A DNA stretch of 64,000 nt. Origin: Alisma plantago-aquatica. Lineage: Eukaryota > Streptophyta > Magnoliopsida > Alismatales > Alismataceae. The position numbers and the translations under genes were made by a program. Below are positions 34,900 to 47,099 of this stretch, one piece after another. The notes beneath the pieces were generated by a model. That model ran no database searches and was not told the origin of the DNA. It saw only the letters and a list, made by a program, of their open reading frames with translations. How positions within the stretch are numbered: position 1 is the first letter of the stretch; each line of letters opens with the position of its first letter. The stretch is from assembly GCA_963693085.1 (NCBI GenBank), contig OY856411.1:1346737050-1346801049 (forward strand), in the 5' to 3' direction.

Positions 34900-35844
34900 G
34901 TGGTAGTATTAAAGGAGAAGGTGAGTGCTTTTATTCTAGGAATACTACCTCCTAAAAGACAAGATCATGGTTGCTTCAACATCTTGTGCTTCATAGGAAA
35001 GACCAAGTTCGGTGAGGCTCTATGTGACTCAGGGGCCAGTATCATCCTCATGCCTTTGTCAACCTTCAAGAAGCTAGTTCTTAAGGAGACGAGAAAAAGT
35101 GCTATGATTATTGAATTGGCTAACAACTCTCTGGTCAGGCCATATGGCATTTTTGAGGATGTCCTAGTGAAAGTGGATAGATTTGTTTTCCCTGTGGATT
35201 TTGTGGTAATGGAAATGCATGAGGATAAAGGCAACAAACTTTTTCTAGGTATGCCATTCCAAGACACAACTGACATGATCATGGAAATGGGCTGAGGACG
35301 TCTGAAAATGGGCACTTGTGATGACTGGTTTGAAATTAAGATGCCTAAACACTCGAAAGAAAGAGAGGATACAACACAGTGTAACATGTTGCAGCATATG
35401 GAGGTCAAGATTTCTCTATGTCTGGGGAAGCCATTTCTCAACATGGCTCATGTGATGACCAGGGTGGAAAAAGATACTCTCACAGTTGATATAATTGAAA
35501 ACACTAAGATGATCTCACTGAAAGAAGCAATATGTTACCCAGATGATAGAGAAGAAGACTATGACCTGACTACCATAGAAGAGGTCATTGTTGATTCCTT
35601 GATGCAAACATATCCAAAGTTACCCTTGGAAGGTTGTTTGATGAATAGAGTAGATGACAACACACTCAACCACTATCTAGAGGAGTGTGTATTGATGTTA
35701 AAGGTGGTACCCTGCTATTATACAAGATATTTTGAAGATTTGGAACCACCTCCCCTACCACTGGTTCCATCTCTTTTGAGCCCTCTTGAGTTGGAATTGA
35801 AGTCGTTGCTACCACATCTAAAGTATGTCTTCCTGGATGCATAA
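34900..35844 (+). pseudogene. Athila-like aspartic protease and linker
   Basis: A near-open frame contains CDSGASIILMPLSTFKKL, where DSGA is the active site. FVFPVDFVVMEMHEDK and LFLGMPFQDT follow, the flap-side and C-terminal motifs of this family. A TGA at 35293 breaks the frame, which then continues (35308-35844) through an acidic linker toward RT. The catalytic Asp is intact, unlike in the minus-strand relative. Confidence 0.85.
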
Positions 35845-36042
35845 AAGAAACTCCAGGTGACCATATCATCGTACTTGAGCGGTGAAGAAGAGGGACAGAT
35901 GCTTGCTATATTGAAGAACCACCGAGCTGCTTTTGGGTGGTCTATAGAGGAAATCAATGGAATCTCCCCGAGTTTGTGCCAACACAAGAACTGGTTAGAA
36001 GAAGGAGCTAAATCAATAGTTCAACCTCATCAGTGACTCAAC

Positions 36043-37290
36043 CCGATCATGACTGAGGTAGTGAAGAAGGAAGTGGTCAAGCTCCTTTCGGCAGGTATCA
36101 TTTATGAAATTTTAGATTCTATGTGGGTTAGCCCAACTCAAGTAGTTCCTAAGAAGGGGGATCATTGTCACGACCAATGCCGCTAATGAGTTGATTTCAA
36201 CTAGGTTGGTAATGGGGTGGCGTGTTTGAACTTTGCATAGATTATCATTGTTTGAATGTTGTCACTTTAAAAGATCATTTTCCTCTACCTTTCATTGATA
36301 AGATTTTGGAATGAATCGTTGGTCGTTCACACTTTTGCTTCCTCGATGGGTATTTTGGTTATAATCAGATCTTGATCGAGCCAAAGGATCAAGAGAAATC
36401 TACTTTCACATGTCCTTATGATACGTTTATATAGACGGATGCCATTCAGCCTTTGTAACGCCCCTGCCACCTTCCAACACTGTATGCTTGCCATCTTCTC
36501 TGATATGGTAAAGCGATGCTTGGAGGTGTTTATGGATGATGTTTCTGTGTATGGGGAGTCATTTATTGATTGTATGTACAGTGTGGATAAGGTTTTACAA
36601 AGGTGTGAGGACACTCACTTAGTCTTGAATTGGGAGAAGTGTCATATAATGGCGAGTGAGGGCATAGTGCTTGGACACAGGGTGTCCAACAAGGGTATGG
36701 AAGTAGACCCAGTCAAGATAGAAGTCATCTCCAAGCTACCTCCACTGACATCGGTGAAAGGAGTAAGGATCTTTTTGGGACATGTTGGGTTTTACCGTCG
36801 TTTTATTAGAGATTTTTCAAAAATTGCTAAACCCTTGTCGAAACTTTTGGAAAAATATGCTGAATTTTCTTTTGATGATCGATGTTTGAATGCTTTTGAA
36901 ATATTAAAGGAGAAGCTAAGTTCCGTGCCTATTATGCAAGATCCTGATTGGAGCCTACCATTTGAGCTGAAGTGTGACACATAAGACTATGTTGTGGGAG
37001 TTGTGTTGGGTCAACACAAAGATAAAGCTCCTACCATCATATATTATGCGTCCAAAACTTTGAATGATGCACAACTTAATTATACAACCACATAAAAAGA
37101 ACTCTTAGCAGTTGTTTTTGCTTTTGATAAGTTCCTCCAGTACCTAGTAGGGGAGAGGGTGATTGTTTGGACCGACCATGCCGCCATCAAATAATTATTA
37201 TAAAAGAAAGATGCAAAACCTAGATTGATTAGGTGGATTTTATTGTTATAGGAATTTGACATAGAAATTAAAAACAAGGCATGAGTGGAA
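36043..37290 (+). pseudogene. Athila-like reverse transcriptase and RNase H
   Basis: The RT starts with VKKEVVKLLSAGIIYEI and VSPTQVVPKKG. The middle palm is scrambled between 36180 and 36420 by frameshifts. The frame then holds RMPFSLCNAPATFQHCM, the FMDDVSVYG catalytic core, LGHRVSNKGMEVDP and FLGHVGFYRRFI. RNase H follows after a stop at 36982 with GVVLGQHKDK and YYASKTLNDAQLNYTTT, then a TDHAAIK motif near 37180. RT before integrase confirms Ty3 order. Confidence 0.9.
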
Positions 37291-38668
37291 ATGTGGTAGC
37301 AGATCACCTATCTAGGTTGGAAAGAGGGAATGAAAAAGATGTAGATATTCCCATTGTTGAGGATTTTCCAGATGAAAAGCTTTTTGTTGTCAAGGCTAAG
37401 GATCTGTGGTTTGTAGATATTGTTGATTATTTAGCCTGCAAAGAGATGCCTACAGATTGGGCGTATCAAGAAAAGAAGAATTTTTTCCACTCATTGAGGT
37501 TTTACATTTGGGATGACTCGATTCTTCTTAAATAATGTAGGGATGGACTTTTAAGGAAGTGTGTACCCGAGTGTGAGGTAGAGAGCATTTTGTCACAATA
37601 CCATTCTTTACCTATGGGAGGGCATCACACTAGCTCTAGGATGGCAGCCAAAGTTTTAGAGAGTGGATTTTATGGCCAACATTGTTTAAAGATGCATATG
37701 ATTTCATTCGTCATAGTGATGTATGTCAATGTGTAGGTAACATTTCTAAGCGACATGAGATGTCATTGAATGTGTTTCAAGGGGTTGAGGTTTTTTATCT
37801 TTGGGGCATGGATTTCATTGGTCCATTTGTGTCATCTAATTCTAACCTTTACATTTTACTTGTAGTTGACTATGTATCTAAGTGGGTGGAAGCAATTCCA
37901 ACCCGCACCAATGACGCTCAAGTGGTGTGTAGATTTGTGAAGGATAACATTTTCTACAGATTTGGTGTCCCCTGATTGATCATTAGTGATGGTGGATCAC
38001 ATTTCACTAATAGGCAATTCGAAGCCTTACTCAGCAAATATGGGGTGAAACACCGAGTGGGTACTCCTTACCACCCACAAACACAAGGCCAAGTTAAGGT
38101 GTCTAATAGAGAGGTGAAGAAGATCTTGGAAAGGACAGACTCACTAATAGGACAAATTGGAGTTTTATGCTTAATGACGCTATGTGGGCATATGGGACGG
38201 CCTATAAATCACCTATAGGGATGACACCTTTTAGGTTGGTTTACAAACGTGCTTATCATTTACCAGTAGAGCTTGAGCATTAGGCGAAGTGGGCATTAAG
38301 AAAGTTAAACTTTGGATTGGATGAAGCAGGTAGGAAAAGATTATTAGAGCTGAATGAATTAGATGAGCTTAGGATGGATGCTTATGAAAGTTCTAGGATT
38401 TATAAGGAGAAGACAAAGAAGATTCATAATAGACACATTTTGAATAGGGTGTTTCTTCTAGGACAAAAGGTTCTCCTTTTTAATTTCTGACTTAAGTTAC
38501 ATCTAGGAAAATTGAGGTCCAAATGGAGTGGACCATTTGTGATTGAGCAGGTATTTCCCCATGGTTTTGTAAAGAATTTAGATGGGAATAGGTCTTTCCT
38601 TGTTAATGGCCAAAGATTGAAGCACAAATGTGGTAGGGAAGTGGATCAGAGAATAGAAGAGGTATAAC
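37291..38668 (+). pseudogene. Athila-like integrase
   Basis: The N-terminal zinc part is damaged; LPMGGHHTSSRMAAKVL near 37605 is the HHCC first half, and CQCVGNISKR is the C-C half. The core has [22 protein letters not shown] and a final block ([14 protein letters not shown]) with the third acidic residue. A TGA at 37975 breaks the core. The C-terminus (to a TAA at 38668) has [15 protein letters not shown] and NGQRLKHK, typical of Athila. It would insert the cDNA copy into host DNA. Confidence 0.9.
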
Positions 38669-38859
38669 TTATTGAAATCCATTAGATTCTTGCTCTTCAA
38701 AACGTCTAGTCTAGGACATTAAACAATGACACTTGTTGGGATGCAACCCAACCTTCATTTTCCCTTTATTCATGTTCATTTTTGCATTATATTTGTCTTT
38801 GTATTTTTAATTCTTGAAAAAAGATACCTTGAATCGTGTGTGGAGTGTGCAAATTTTTT

Positions 38860-39385
38860 GCAGGTCGGTACTACCTAGACACCTAGTCAGTAGTACCGAG
38901 ATTACATCAACAAGTCACCTACAACTGATCGACAGACTCAGTACTATCGACTCTCCTAGTTGGTACTACCGAGTCTCCACAGATTTTTGAGCGCTAACTG
39001 ATAAGCACTCAGTAGTATCGAAATCTAAGTCAGTACTATCAACTTTTTGGCGCTCGCAGAATTGGAACATTGAGACAAAAAAATTGAAAGTACCAAGCCA
39101 TCACTGCCAACTCAGTACTACCTACATTTCTGTCGGTAGTACCGATGCATGACGTCAACAATCCGTGGACACTCGATTCAACAACAGATGTAATCTTCAT
39201 CGCATGGTTGGTAGCACCGATCTGTGACTTAAGTCGATACTACTGACTTGAACTTGGTACTACCGACTCCAAGCGATCCGCGCTTGGGACATCATCAAAC
39301 GTCAGCCGTCGATACATCCAAGCCACAGATTTGTGCTTGCATCTCGGTACTACTGACACACAAGTCATTAGTACCGACTCTGCCT
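38860..39385. repeat. GGTACTACCGA motif cluster before the env-like ORF
   Basis: Fifteen or so variants of TCGGTACTACCGA, itself a near-palindrome, are scattered in both orientations, for example GGTACTACC, CAGTAGTACCGA and GGTAGTACCGATG. The same family fills U3 of the two LTRs (31590-31920 and 42820-43145). Spacing is irregular, so this is not a tandem array. Confidence 0.85.
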
Positions 39386-39393
39386 AACTTTGC

Positions 39394-39400
39394 TATATAA
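39394..39400 (+). promoter_or_regulatory. Possible internal promoter TATA box for the env-like ORF
   Basis: TATATAA lies in TTTGCTATATAAGGAGGG, just after the motif cluster and about 150 bp upstream of the ATG at 39551. A start about 30 bp downstream would give a short leader and a separate transcript for the third ORF. This is inference; no expression evidence is available from sequence. Confidence 0.5.
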
Positions 39401-39550
39401 GGAGGGGAGTGTGAATCCATTTTCTCCACACCACTTCCTCCAATCCTCCTGTAACTCATAGTAGAGCTGCATCGGGCACTGACGGTCTTCACTAGGCCGA
39501 CAATCTTCACCGATCTTTTCTTCCCTCTTCCTCCTTCTTGAATTAGCATC

Positions 39551-41080
39551 ATGGCACCAAGGAGACACCCTTTGATGTTGGCGGAGAAAGGTGAGTTGGT
39601 CCCTCGACCAACACACATCCAACATCCATCCTCAAAGATCAAGAAAGTCTATGAAGAGCTTCATACGAGACCGATGGTATCAACACGATATGGAGATTGC
39701 ATATTGATTGAGCGAGCGGTCTTCACCGAGAACATGTGATGGGTGTGTCAAAAGCAGCCCATGGAGGGAGACAATCCCTTCTTCAATGATTGGTAGACTT
39801 ACCCAGAGCTCGTCCTTGAGTTCTTGGCATCACTCGATGTTCTTGTCACCCCCGAGCAGCATTTAGGAGGCAAATGGTAGGAAGGTAGAGTCAGGTTCTG
39901 CCTATTCAACAACAACTACTCCATCACTCTGTGGGCCTTCAACAACATCTTCAACTGGGCTCACATCCCAGAACGCTCAGTCCCATCTGATTTTGATTTT
40001 GACTTAGCTTGAGGGAAGCTGACTGAGGTGCCAAAGGGCTTTCACATAAGCTGGCATGTCAACTCTATTACTAACATCGAGACCCTTTTTCTCATATCCT
40101 TCACCACCTCTGCACCAACACCATATTTGCTTATTCTATTCAAGCTCAAGGAAAGGTTCAACAGGCGGACCTCTACTTCCTCTATAGGCTATTGGAGGGA
40201 GATACCATCAACTTTGGAGCCTTATTCTCCACATGGTCTCAGTTCGGTGCAACATGACAAGGAAAGTGCCAATTGTATTTGGGGGTCTCATCACTCCCAT
40301 TGCACTTCACTTCTGCCTGGAACTGTCTACCCTCACACCAATGGAAAATACAAAGAAGATGGACCTCCTGTACTTCTGTAAGGCGACCATCCTCGTCTTC
40401 CACCACAACATTCTGTATGTGAATTGCACAGGTCAAGGAATGTTCTGGGAGAAGAGCCTCCCTAAACCCATCATCTACCCGCACGGAGTAGACCATATTC
40501 GATGGCTACTAGACGAGGGGGAGGAAGAAGATCCACCTAGGGCCGTAGATCAGGACGACGATGAGCAGCAAGGCAACGATGACTCTGATGGCATTAAGGA
40601 GGTCGCTATCCCCATCACTCGGAGAGTTGTCCCACAAAAATGAGCCCGCTCCTATGCTGCCTCGACTTCTTCTGCCCCATCCCATTCACAAAAGGAGCAA
40701 GACCCATACAACATGGTGGGTATGTATGGGATGAAGCAAGAGATCCCGAATGGACAATAGCAACATCAGGCGACATTGGCTGGTGTGCAAGACATACAAG
40801 GAAGGTTGTACCAAAACTAGTAGGTGATATATAAGAATGAATGCCTTCTCTTGGCCAACCAAGAGAATGTTCACATGCACCTACAGTGGATGGAGCAGTA
40901 TCAGCAGCCCTTCTTTGATTACTACTAGAGCCAGGGGTACTTTGGAGGGTACCCGCAGCCACCACAGATGCCACCGCCTGATCTATCTTTTCAGGGGATG
41001 TTCCCCCTCATGACTCAACATGCCTCAACCACCTCCTCCATTTTGAGAAATGGTACCACTGTTCCACCTCTAGAGTGAGA
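39551..41080 (+). pseudogene. Athila ORF3 (env-like), degraded
   Basis: From ATG 39551 (MAPRRHPLMLAEKGE) the sequence follows the ATHILA ORF family: NPFFNDW, then TYPELVLEFLASLDV, RVRFCLFNNNYSITL and HIPERSVPSDFDFDLA, with stops at 39737, near 39795 and near 40010. The second part (about 40240-40640) has NMTRKVPIVFGGLITPIALH and IIYPHGVDHIRWLLDEGEEE, then an Asp/Glu/Gln-rich stretch. The C-terminus is Pro- and Gln-rich with QGYFGGYPQPPQMPPP, and a likely end lies near 41070. The family sits where an envelope gene would be, but its function is unknown and I see no clear signal peptide or fusion segment. Confidence 0.75.
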
Positions 41081-42602
41081 GTATTGACTATGTGAACATA
41101 GTCATATTCAAGCTTAGAGGGGGTGCTGGAACAACTTTCTATCTTAGTTTTTATAGTTTTTCTTACATTTTTATCTTAGTTGTTTTATTTTTAGTTTGAG
41201 TTATGCATTGTTAGGATCCACACCTATCTAGTGTAATCGTGGAGCAGTAATGCATGGTTGCATATGTTGATTAGTAGGTGTTAGTGCAAAGAAATGGTTG
41301 TCTTCATAGCTTAATTTTTGACATTTTTGTGCATCACCACTTGAGGAAGTGTTTGGTTAAGTCAGCTCTAGGATATAGGATATGAATGAGCATCTAAATC
41401 AAAATGGGAAAGTGAATGAAGATGTTCTTGAGCCTAAGCTGATCAAACCTTTAATGAGATCTTAAATGGAAATATAAGAAATAAACCTTAATATTACCCT
41501 ATGCACTGGTCATTAAAGAGGGATATATCATAATCCTATGAAAGGAATTGTCTCTTAGTTATGTGATTCCATCCATCCTTGCCATCCAATTTTGAATCAC
41601 CGCCTCAAGATGAACAAGTGATCCAACTTATTTCTTTTGATTGCATTGCATGGCATGATAGGTGACATGGTAGATTATCTTATCCTTATGTGCATTTGAA
41701 AAAAAAACAAGAGTTGCATTTGTATGCACGAACAATCTTAGTGCATTTCATCTTAGTTGCATAGAAATTGCATGTAGATTACATACATTTCATCACATTC
41801 ATTCCTTTTTGTGATGTGGATTGTAGTCTCTATTTGTGAAGATTGAAGCAGGGGCATACCTCCACATCAAAAAAAAAGTATGAAGTGAAAGCTCGAGCAT
41901 AACTAAATCATGCCAAATACAAGAAAATTTATGGGCTAGAAAAATTTTCAATCTCAAGATTTCTTAAGGAGAAAGTATGTCCCTGAATCTTCTTGAAGGG
42001 ATGAATTGATTCACGTGATTTGTTTGTTTTTGACAGTCTCATTTTATGTTATGAGATAGCTTCATGCATGCATCATGAGTCAAAAAAGAGAGAAAAAGTC
42101 AGTAGGCATTAAGTCTCATGCATACCATTCTTTTCACGCATGTAGGTCATCATTCTTTTTGCATAAATAAGTTTGATCTACTTGTGATTCTTTAATTGCC
42201 ACCCATCTCATATCATTATTTGCTTTCATTGGTAGGCCACTCAAATGATTTATCTCCTCATCCATTATTATAAGGAGATCTGCTTCCAAGTAGTTGGTAG
42301 TTAGGAGAGAGCAATTTAGATTAGGGAATCACATAGTACACCAAGCAAATGCCTGAATTATTATGATATTAGCTGCTTTCTTGATATTGTTCATTGATCA
42401 AAAGGTAGACATCTTCTATGAAATTTTTTGGAAACTGTAGAACAATTATTGGTTCAGTGGTCATTGGAGGCCGATTCAGGGATTGTCCGGTGGACATGAT
42501 TAAGAAAAGAGTTCATGTGCTATATCCTTTTGTTGACTTACATCAAATAGATCCAAGAGTAGTGTTGCTCGAGGATGATCAACATTTAAGCTTAGGGGAG
42601 TT
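41081..42602 (+). other. 3' untranslated region with polypurine tract
   Basis: About 1.5 kb of non-coding, AT-rich sequence follows the env-like ORF. Another short frame (42418-42690) runs into the LTR and is not convincing. GCTTAGGGGAG at 42589-42600 is a likely polypurine tract, immediately before the 3' LTR. Confidence 0.65.
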
Positions 42603-44168
42603 CGATGCATGGGTTTTTAGTCATTTTCATAGGCATATTTTCCCTAATTTTATGTGTTGTTTTGTCATTTATTTGATTAATAATGCATGAAATGCTATTA
42701 ATGGCATGTGCTATCTAAATGCATCAAATTATATGATTTTTTACTGTTTAAGATGGTTTAATATTTATCCCGAGCACTAATCCACATTCTTGTGCATTTT
42801 TAGGTACAATTGAACTTTACAGAGTCGATACTACTGACACCAAAAGTCGGTGGTACTGACTTCACATCAATACTTGCCTAGAAAAGACTCACACAAACTC
42901 GATAGTACCGACACTCAAAGTTAGTGGTATCGAAACCACGTCAGTAAAGCACATGAATGAATCATGAAAAGTCAATACTACCAAGTTCGCAGACTTGGTA
43001 CTACCGAGATGGCATCAGTAAGGCAATGCTCGAGCGACCTAAAGACTTGGTGCTATCAAGACAAGTCAATAGTACTGACATTGTCATGAGTTACAGCTGC
43101 CCTAGGAACTCGGGACTACCGACTACCAAGTCGGTATTACCGAGTCTGCCCGATTTGACAAATCTGAAGATGGCAATCGAATCCAATGGCTGGCATTATT
43201 TTGTACCATAAGTGACTCCTATGACCTAAGAGGAGTTTGGCTAGATGTAAAGAGGCAGCCGTTTTGCATTGCACAACATTAGAGAGAGAGAGAAGAGAAG
43301 AGAAAGGAACCGAAGGCTTCACTCGGGATGACCTGAGCACTTCTAGAAGGCGAATCGGCAGCCGAAAGACAGCCGATTGCACACACGACATAGGGGATCA
43401 TCTGGATCAGCTATTCACCAGGGTTACTTAGTTTTTCTAATGTTTCCCACATTTTTCTCTTTCTCTATCATGTATTTGTCAATGGAAACCATGTGGGGCT
43501 AAACCCCTTGATTTCTTAGGACCGAGGAGTAGCCCGGATATGCATTGTAAATGATTTCCATGCATTAATATCATCTTTGTCCCTGTTTTTTGGATATAAA
43601 TCTATGAATTTGTATTGTTCTGCTTATATATGATCAACATAGATAGATTATTAGACTCCTAATCATTTTGGGAGAGAGGTTAAGGGTTGAAAAGTATAGA
43701 TTTACCCATTTATTGCACTCCTTGGGAAAGGCAGAGAATAAATGGAAGGAGAAACCCATAGTTTAATCATAAAACACCTAACTAATCAACCAATTGATAT
43801 GGAAATGGGGTTGGCATGAGAATAGGTAGTGAACTACACTGCGGAAGTGGGTAGTTCTGACTACATGCTCTTTATCCAGGGATAGGGGTAATAGATATTG
43901 GTGTGTAGAATGAATTACAATGTTATCTGTGGTGAAACCATAATCCTAAGGAATTCACTAAATCTGAGTAATTTAAGTGTTAAGTTTGTTTCATTCTACT
44001 TTTATTTCTATTCAATCAAACGAATTAAATTTCACTGGCCTAGCTGATTTGACCATAGTTAGTAGTAGTCTTCTCGAGAACATTTGCTTGCGTTTGACTC
44101 GGGCCTCAAAAGGGCCTATATTACTTCAATACGTTCACTTGCATATAACACACGGTAAATACGTGTCA
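42603..44168 (+). repeat. 3' LTR of the Athila-like element
   Basis: It matches 31365-32974 over its length, with a motif cluster at 42820-43145, and ends ACGTGTCA before the duplication GTCCT. Small indels make it about 45 bp shorter. Confidence 0.9.
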
Positions 44169-44173
44169 GTCCT

Positions 44174-44454
44174 CCATTGCTTGCTCTTCTACTAGAACAT
44201 GCTTGTGTCTTTGCCTTCTCCTACCTTTTTTGGGATCTCTAAATAAAAATTCAATAGACAAGGAGTAGAGACCAAAAATGCACTCCCACCTACACAAGGA
44301 GCAACTAAACAAAGAGAAGGAGGTTATCAATCACAAATGCAAAGGTGTAACTAAGAATAAGGGATAGAAATGATGAGGGATACTAGAAGAAGTCATAAAG
44401 AAAAAAATTATCTAGATCATGAAAGCCACCCCCTTGCAATGACACCAGAAATCT
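44174..44454 (-). other. 5' leader and primer site of the minus-strand Athila-like element
   Basis: This is non-coding. At 44431-44451 the plus strand reads CCCTTGCAATGACACCAGAA. This matches the complement of the Athila primer region (CCCCGGCAACGGCGCCA) except at transitions of the C to T or G to A type and one other change. It marks the 5' LTR as lying to its right, starting at about 44455. Confidence 0.6.
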
Positions 44455-44831
44455 TGATGCTCCTCTTGGTAACACTCAGGGCCGAAAGTTTTGTAACCCT
44501 AATTAGCACACTCTTTAACATGGATCTACAAGCACACGATCTTGAAATGTAGTACTAAGCAAGGAAGTTAGAGGCCAATCCTTAGGGAGTGGAGTAGGAT
44601 GCTAGGTAGCTAAGGTTGTTTCTTTAGGTTTCTAGAGAATAGTGCTTAGTTTCAATAGTTTAATCTTGGGGTGCTGAGTTAAACTAAGATGAACTTGCAA
44701 GAAGGAAAGACAAGAATAAAACTTAGATTAACCCTACATGATTAATATTGTATAAAACACTAAGAGATAAATTATACTAACTAAGAGAGATGAATCCTAA
44801 CTAGAACTCAGAGAGACCCTTAATTAAGCAA
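44455..44831 (-). repeat. 5' LTR of the minus-strand Athila-like element, first part
   Basis: This is LTR sequence between the degraded primer site and the CACTA insertion, resuming at 54942. Read on the minus strand, the LTR ends at 44455. There is no coding sequence. Confidence 0.5.
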
Positions 44832-44869
44832 CACTACAAAAAATTGGGCTATTGTTCAAGAACATTTAT

Positions 44870-45050
44870 GAAGAACCAAGAACCGTGAATAATAAAGTCT
44901 ATTTGTGAGGACTTGTCCCTCAAATATGAGATTGAATCCCTCAAGCGTGTTTTTAATGTAAGTAGACCTTTTTGAGGGACACTAATCCCTCACAATTTCA
45001 TTATTCACTCCCCCATTCCGTGAAAAATAGTTTCCCATCATACGGGTCTT
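44870..45050. repeat. Left subterminal GTCCCTCA/TGAGGGAC repeats
   Basis: Copies occur in both orientations, such as TTGTCCCTCAAAT, AATCCCTCAAG, TTTGAGGGACA and AATCCCTCACA. They share the core of the right-hand array. Confidence 0.75.
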
Positions 45051-46140
45051 AGTTTCCCTCCACAACTTTCCCAAAACCCCCGCAAACAACCTGTCGGCGC
45101 CCTGCGCTCGCTGCGTCCCTCCCGCTCCAGTTTGGCTGCGCTCTCTGCGCTCTCGTCGTCGCCACAAGGAATCGGTTGCCGCCATCATCCGTGTCGCGCT
45201 AGGTTTTGCTCCTCTGCCGTCGAGGATTGATCGTCTTCTTTGCTTGGACGGTCGTGGTCTTGGCTTGGACGGCGATCGCAGCTGAATAAGGTAGGTTCCA
45301 ACATCTTTCTCCTTCCCTATTCTCCTCCCTTCACCCCCTAATCTGGATGGTCCAACGATGGCGGGCGGACGCCTAAGGTGTGTGCTTCCATGGAGGTTTG
45401 TGAGATAGGCATGTCCCCTCCCCCTTCTTCTATTACAGGTGGGGATGGTAGTGATGCGGGGGTGGGCATCCTGGATGGGTGTCGCTCGGAGGGGCAAGGT
45501 GAGATTGAGGGCTTGGAGAATCCCTACTGCTCTGATCAGGTGGCACGGGGTTCCAACAGGGAGGGGGAGAAGTTCCTGGTGGTGGAAGATGCATGTAAGG
45601 GGTTTGAGATTTTGTCTCAAAGATCCAATCCAGGTCCTACAGAAGTTGCATGTAAGGGGTTTAATATATGTATGATTATTGTGAAGTTAATATTTAATTT
45701 AGGATCCTACAGAAGTTGAATAGTAGGATGTAGCTAAGAGAACAACTACAATGCAGACTCTGGTGATTGGTTTTCCTTATCAGTCTCTGTCTGTAGGGTG
45801 ACTCTAATCATAGAAGCAACAAGCCTTGTTTCCTTTGTAATTATCATATTTTTGAGATCTCTAACAAAAAATGCTTTGTTGTTTAGGTGGTTTTGAATTT
45901 TGAATCTGTCATTCAATGCTCTTGCCCATATAAATCCATGAATGAGCTTGTTGATCATTTTTTCCCCAACCATCAACATCAGTATCTTACTCATTAGCTA
46001 GATCCTATTATTTTTTCATGTAGAATATAGTATTTCCTGAGTTTCTCTAGGAATTCCTTAGCATTTATCTTTGAAAGAAAATCCTCTTGACCTATTTAAG
46101 GATATTATATGCTTGTAACTACATCACATATTACTTTCTC
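45051..46140 (+). other. GC-rich CACTA interior with possible first exon
   Basis: A GC-rich block (45070-45660) resembles a plant 5' UTR or first exon: TCGTCGTCGCCA, then a possible splice donor AAG|GTAGGT near 45292. A 113-codon frame (45378-45719) is Gly- and Ser-rich with no recognisable domain. This may be captured host sequence. The rest to 46140 is AT-rich. Confidence 0.35.
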
Positions 46141-46167
46141 TACATAATACACTTTGGACATCACATT

Positions 46168-46249
46168 TTTACCATTGTATCCTCATTGTTATTTTTATGC
46201 ATGTGACATTTACCATTGTATCCTCATTGTTATTTTTATGCATGTGATG
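46168..46249. repeat. 41-bp tandem duplication
   Basis: Two adjacent 41-bp copies, each starting TTTACCATTGTATCCTCATT, are identical or nearly so. Confidence 0.85.
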
Positions 46250-46895
46250 CTTATTACTCTAATTTTTGCAAATAACTCTGGGCACATTTTTTATGAATCC
46301 AAAGAGTATCTTAATGTCTTTTGTGGTTTTTGTCTAGAGTATGTCCACTTCACAATTAGTTATCATACGATCATGCTTATTCTTTCTTCTCAATAGAATT
46401 GAAATTGTTTCAGTCTTTTGATGATGTGAAAATCAACTATCATAAAAGTTGTCCCGGTGCTTTAGGGAAAAGTCAGTGATGAGCATGAGGAAAAGTAAAT
46501 ATGAGACTTCTTGTTCATTCAAACGTCATTGGTTGTCATCTCCATGCATCAGGTCTTCTTTCTACTTGGTACTTGTTTCTCTCACAAATGAAGGATTACA
46601 CATAAGCACACTTGATGATAATTCACTAACCATAAATTCTTTAAAAAATGTGGCCATGGAACTGCCAATGAGATGGAAACAAGTCAAGGGTGTTAGGTAG
46701 ACATCATTGCCCTTAAATAAAATATCTCGAGCTCTATTTGATCTTCATTATGATGCCAATGATAACCAGTCACCTCTATTTTCTTCTTCAAAAGAGGTAG
46801 CACTAAAGTCATCAGCCAAGTTATGGAAGCATCAATAGCTTCTTCATATTGATTGAGTCCTTGACCTTCTCCTTAGTCCTTAGATAGTTGATTTC
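46250..46895. other. CACTA interior, unassigned
   Basis: This is non-coding AT-rich sequence. An 83-codon frame (46449-46700) has no family signature. Confidence 0.3.
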
Positions 46896-46979
46896 AGCAT
46901 TTAATTCTTCTAAATTTGTGCCTCCTTCAGATACCAACTTTTTGGGAAGGTGTTTTATCCTCAGTGATGGTATTCCAAT
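46896..46979. repeat. 84-bp direct repeat, copy 1
   Basis: It matches 50081-50163 with a few differences (AATTTGTGCCTCCTTCAG shared). It lies in a minus-strand frame of 66 codons (47021-46821) that looks protein-like but is not recognised. Confidence 0.8.
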
Positions 46980-47099
46980 GTGTTTATCAAATTCTTGTCC
47001 TCTAAAGGTGGCTACATCCAATGGGAAACAATTTTCTTGCCTACAAAATTGTTAGCAAAGGCATACCAATTGCAAATCAGACCCTATTAGGGATAGCTT

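Larger units (their letters stand above)
31365..44168 (+). mobile_element. Athila-like Ty3 retrotransposon, complete, 12.8 kb, TSD GTCCT
   Basis: The element is bounded by two LTRs of about 1.6 kb and by identical 5-bp duplications GTCCT at 31360-31364 and 44169-44173. It has a tRNA-Asp-type primer site, gag, protease, RT, RNase H, integrase and an env-like third ORF. The left LTR begins TGATGCATGG and the right begins CGATGCATGG, so the first T has mutated. The LTRs look roughly 90 percent identical, which implies an old insertion; stops are found in every gene. It lies inside the gag of an opposite-strand relative, and removing it plus one duplication restores that gag region. Confidence 0.93.
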
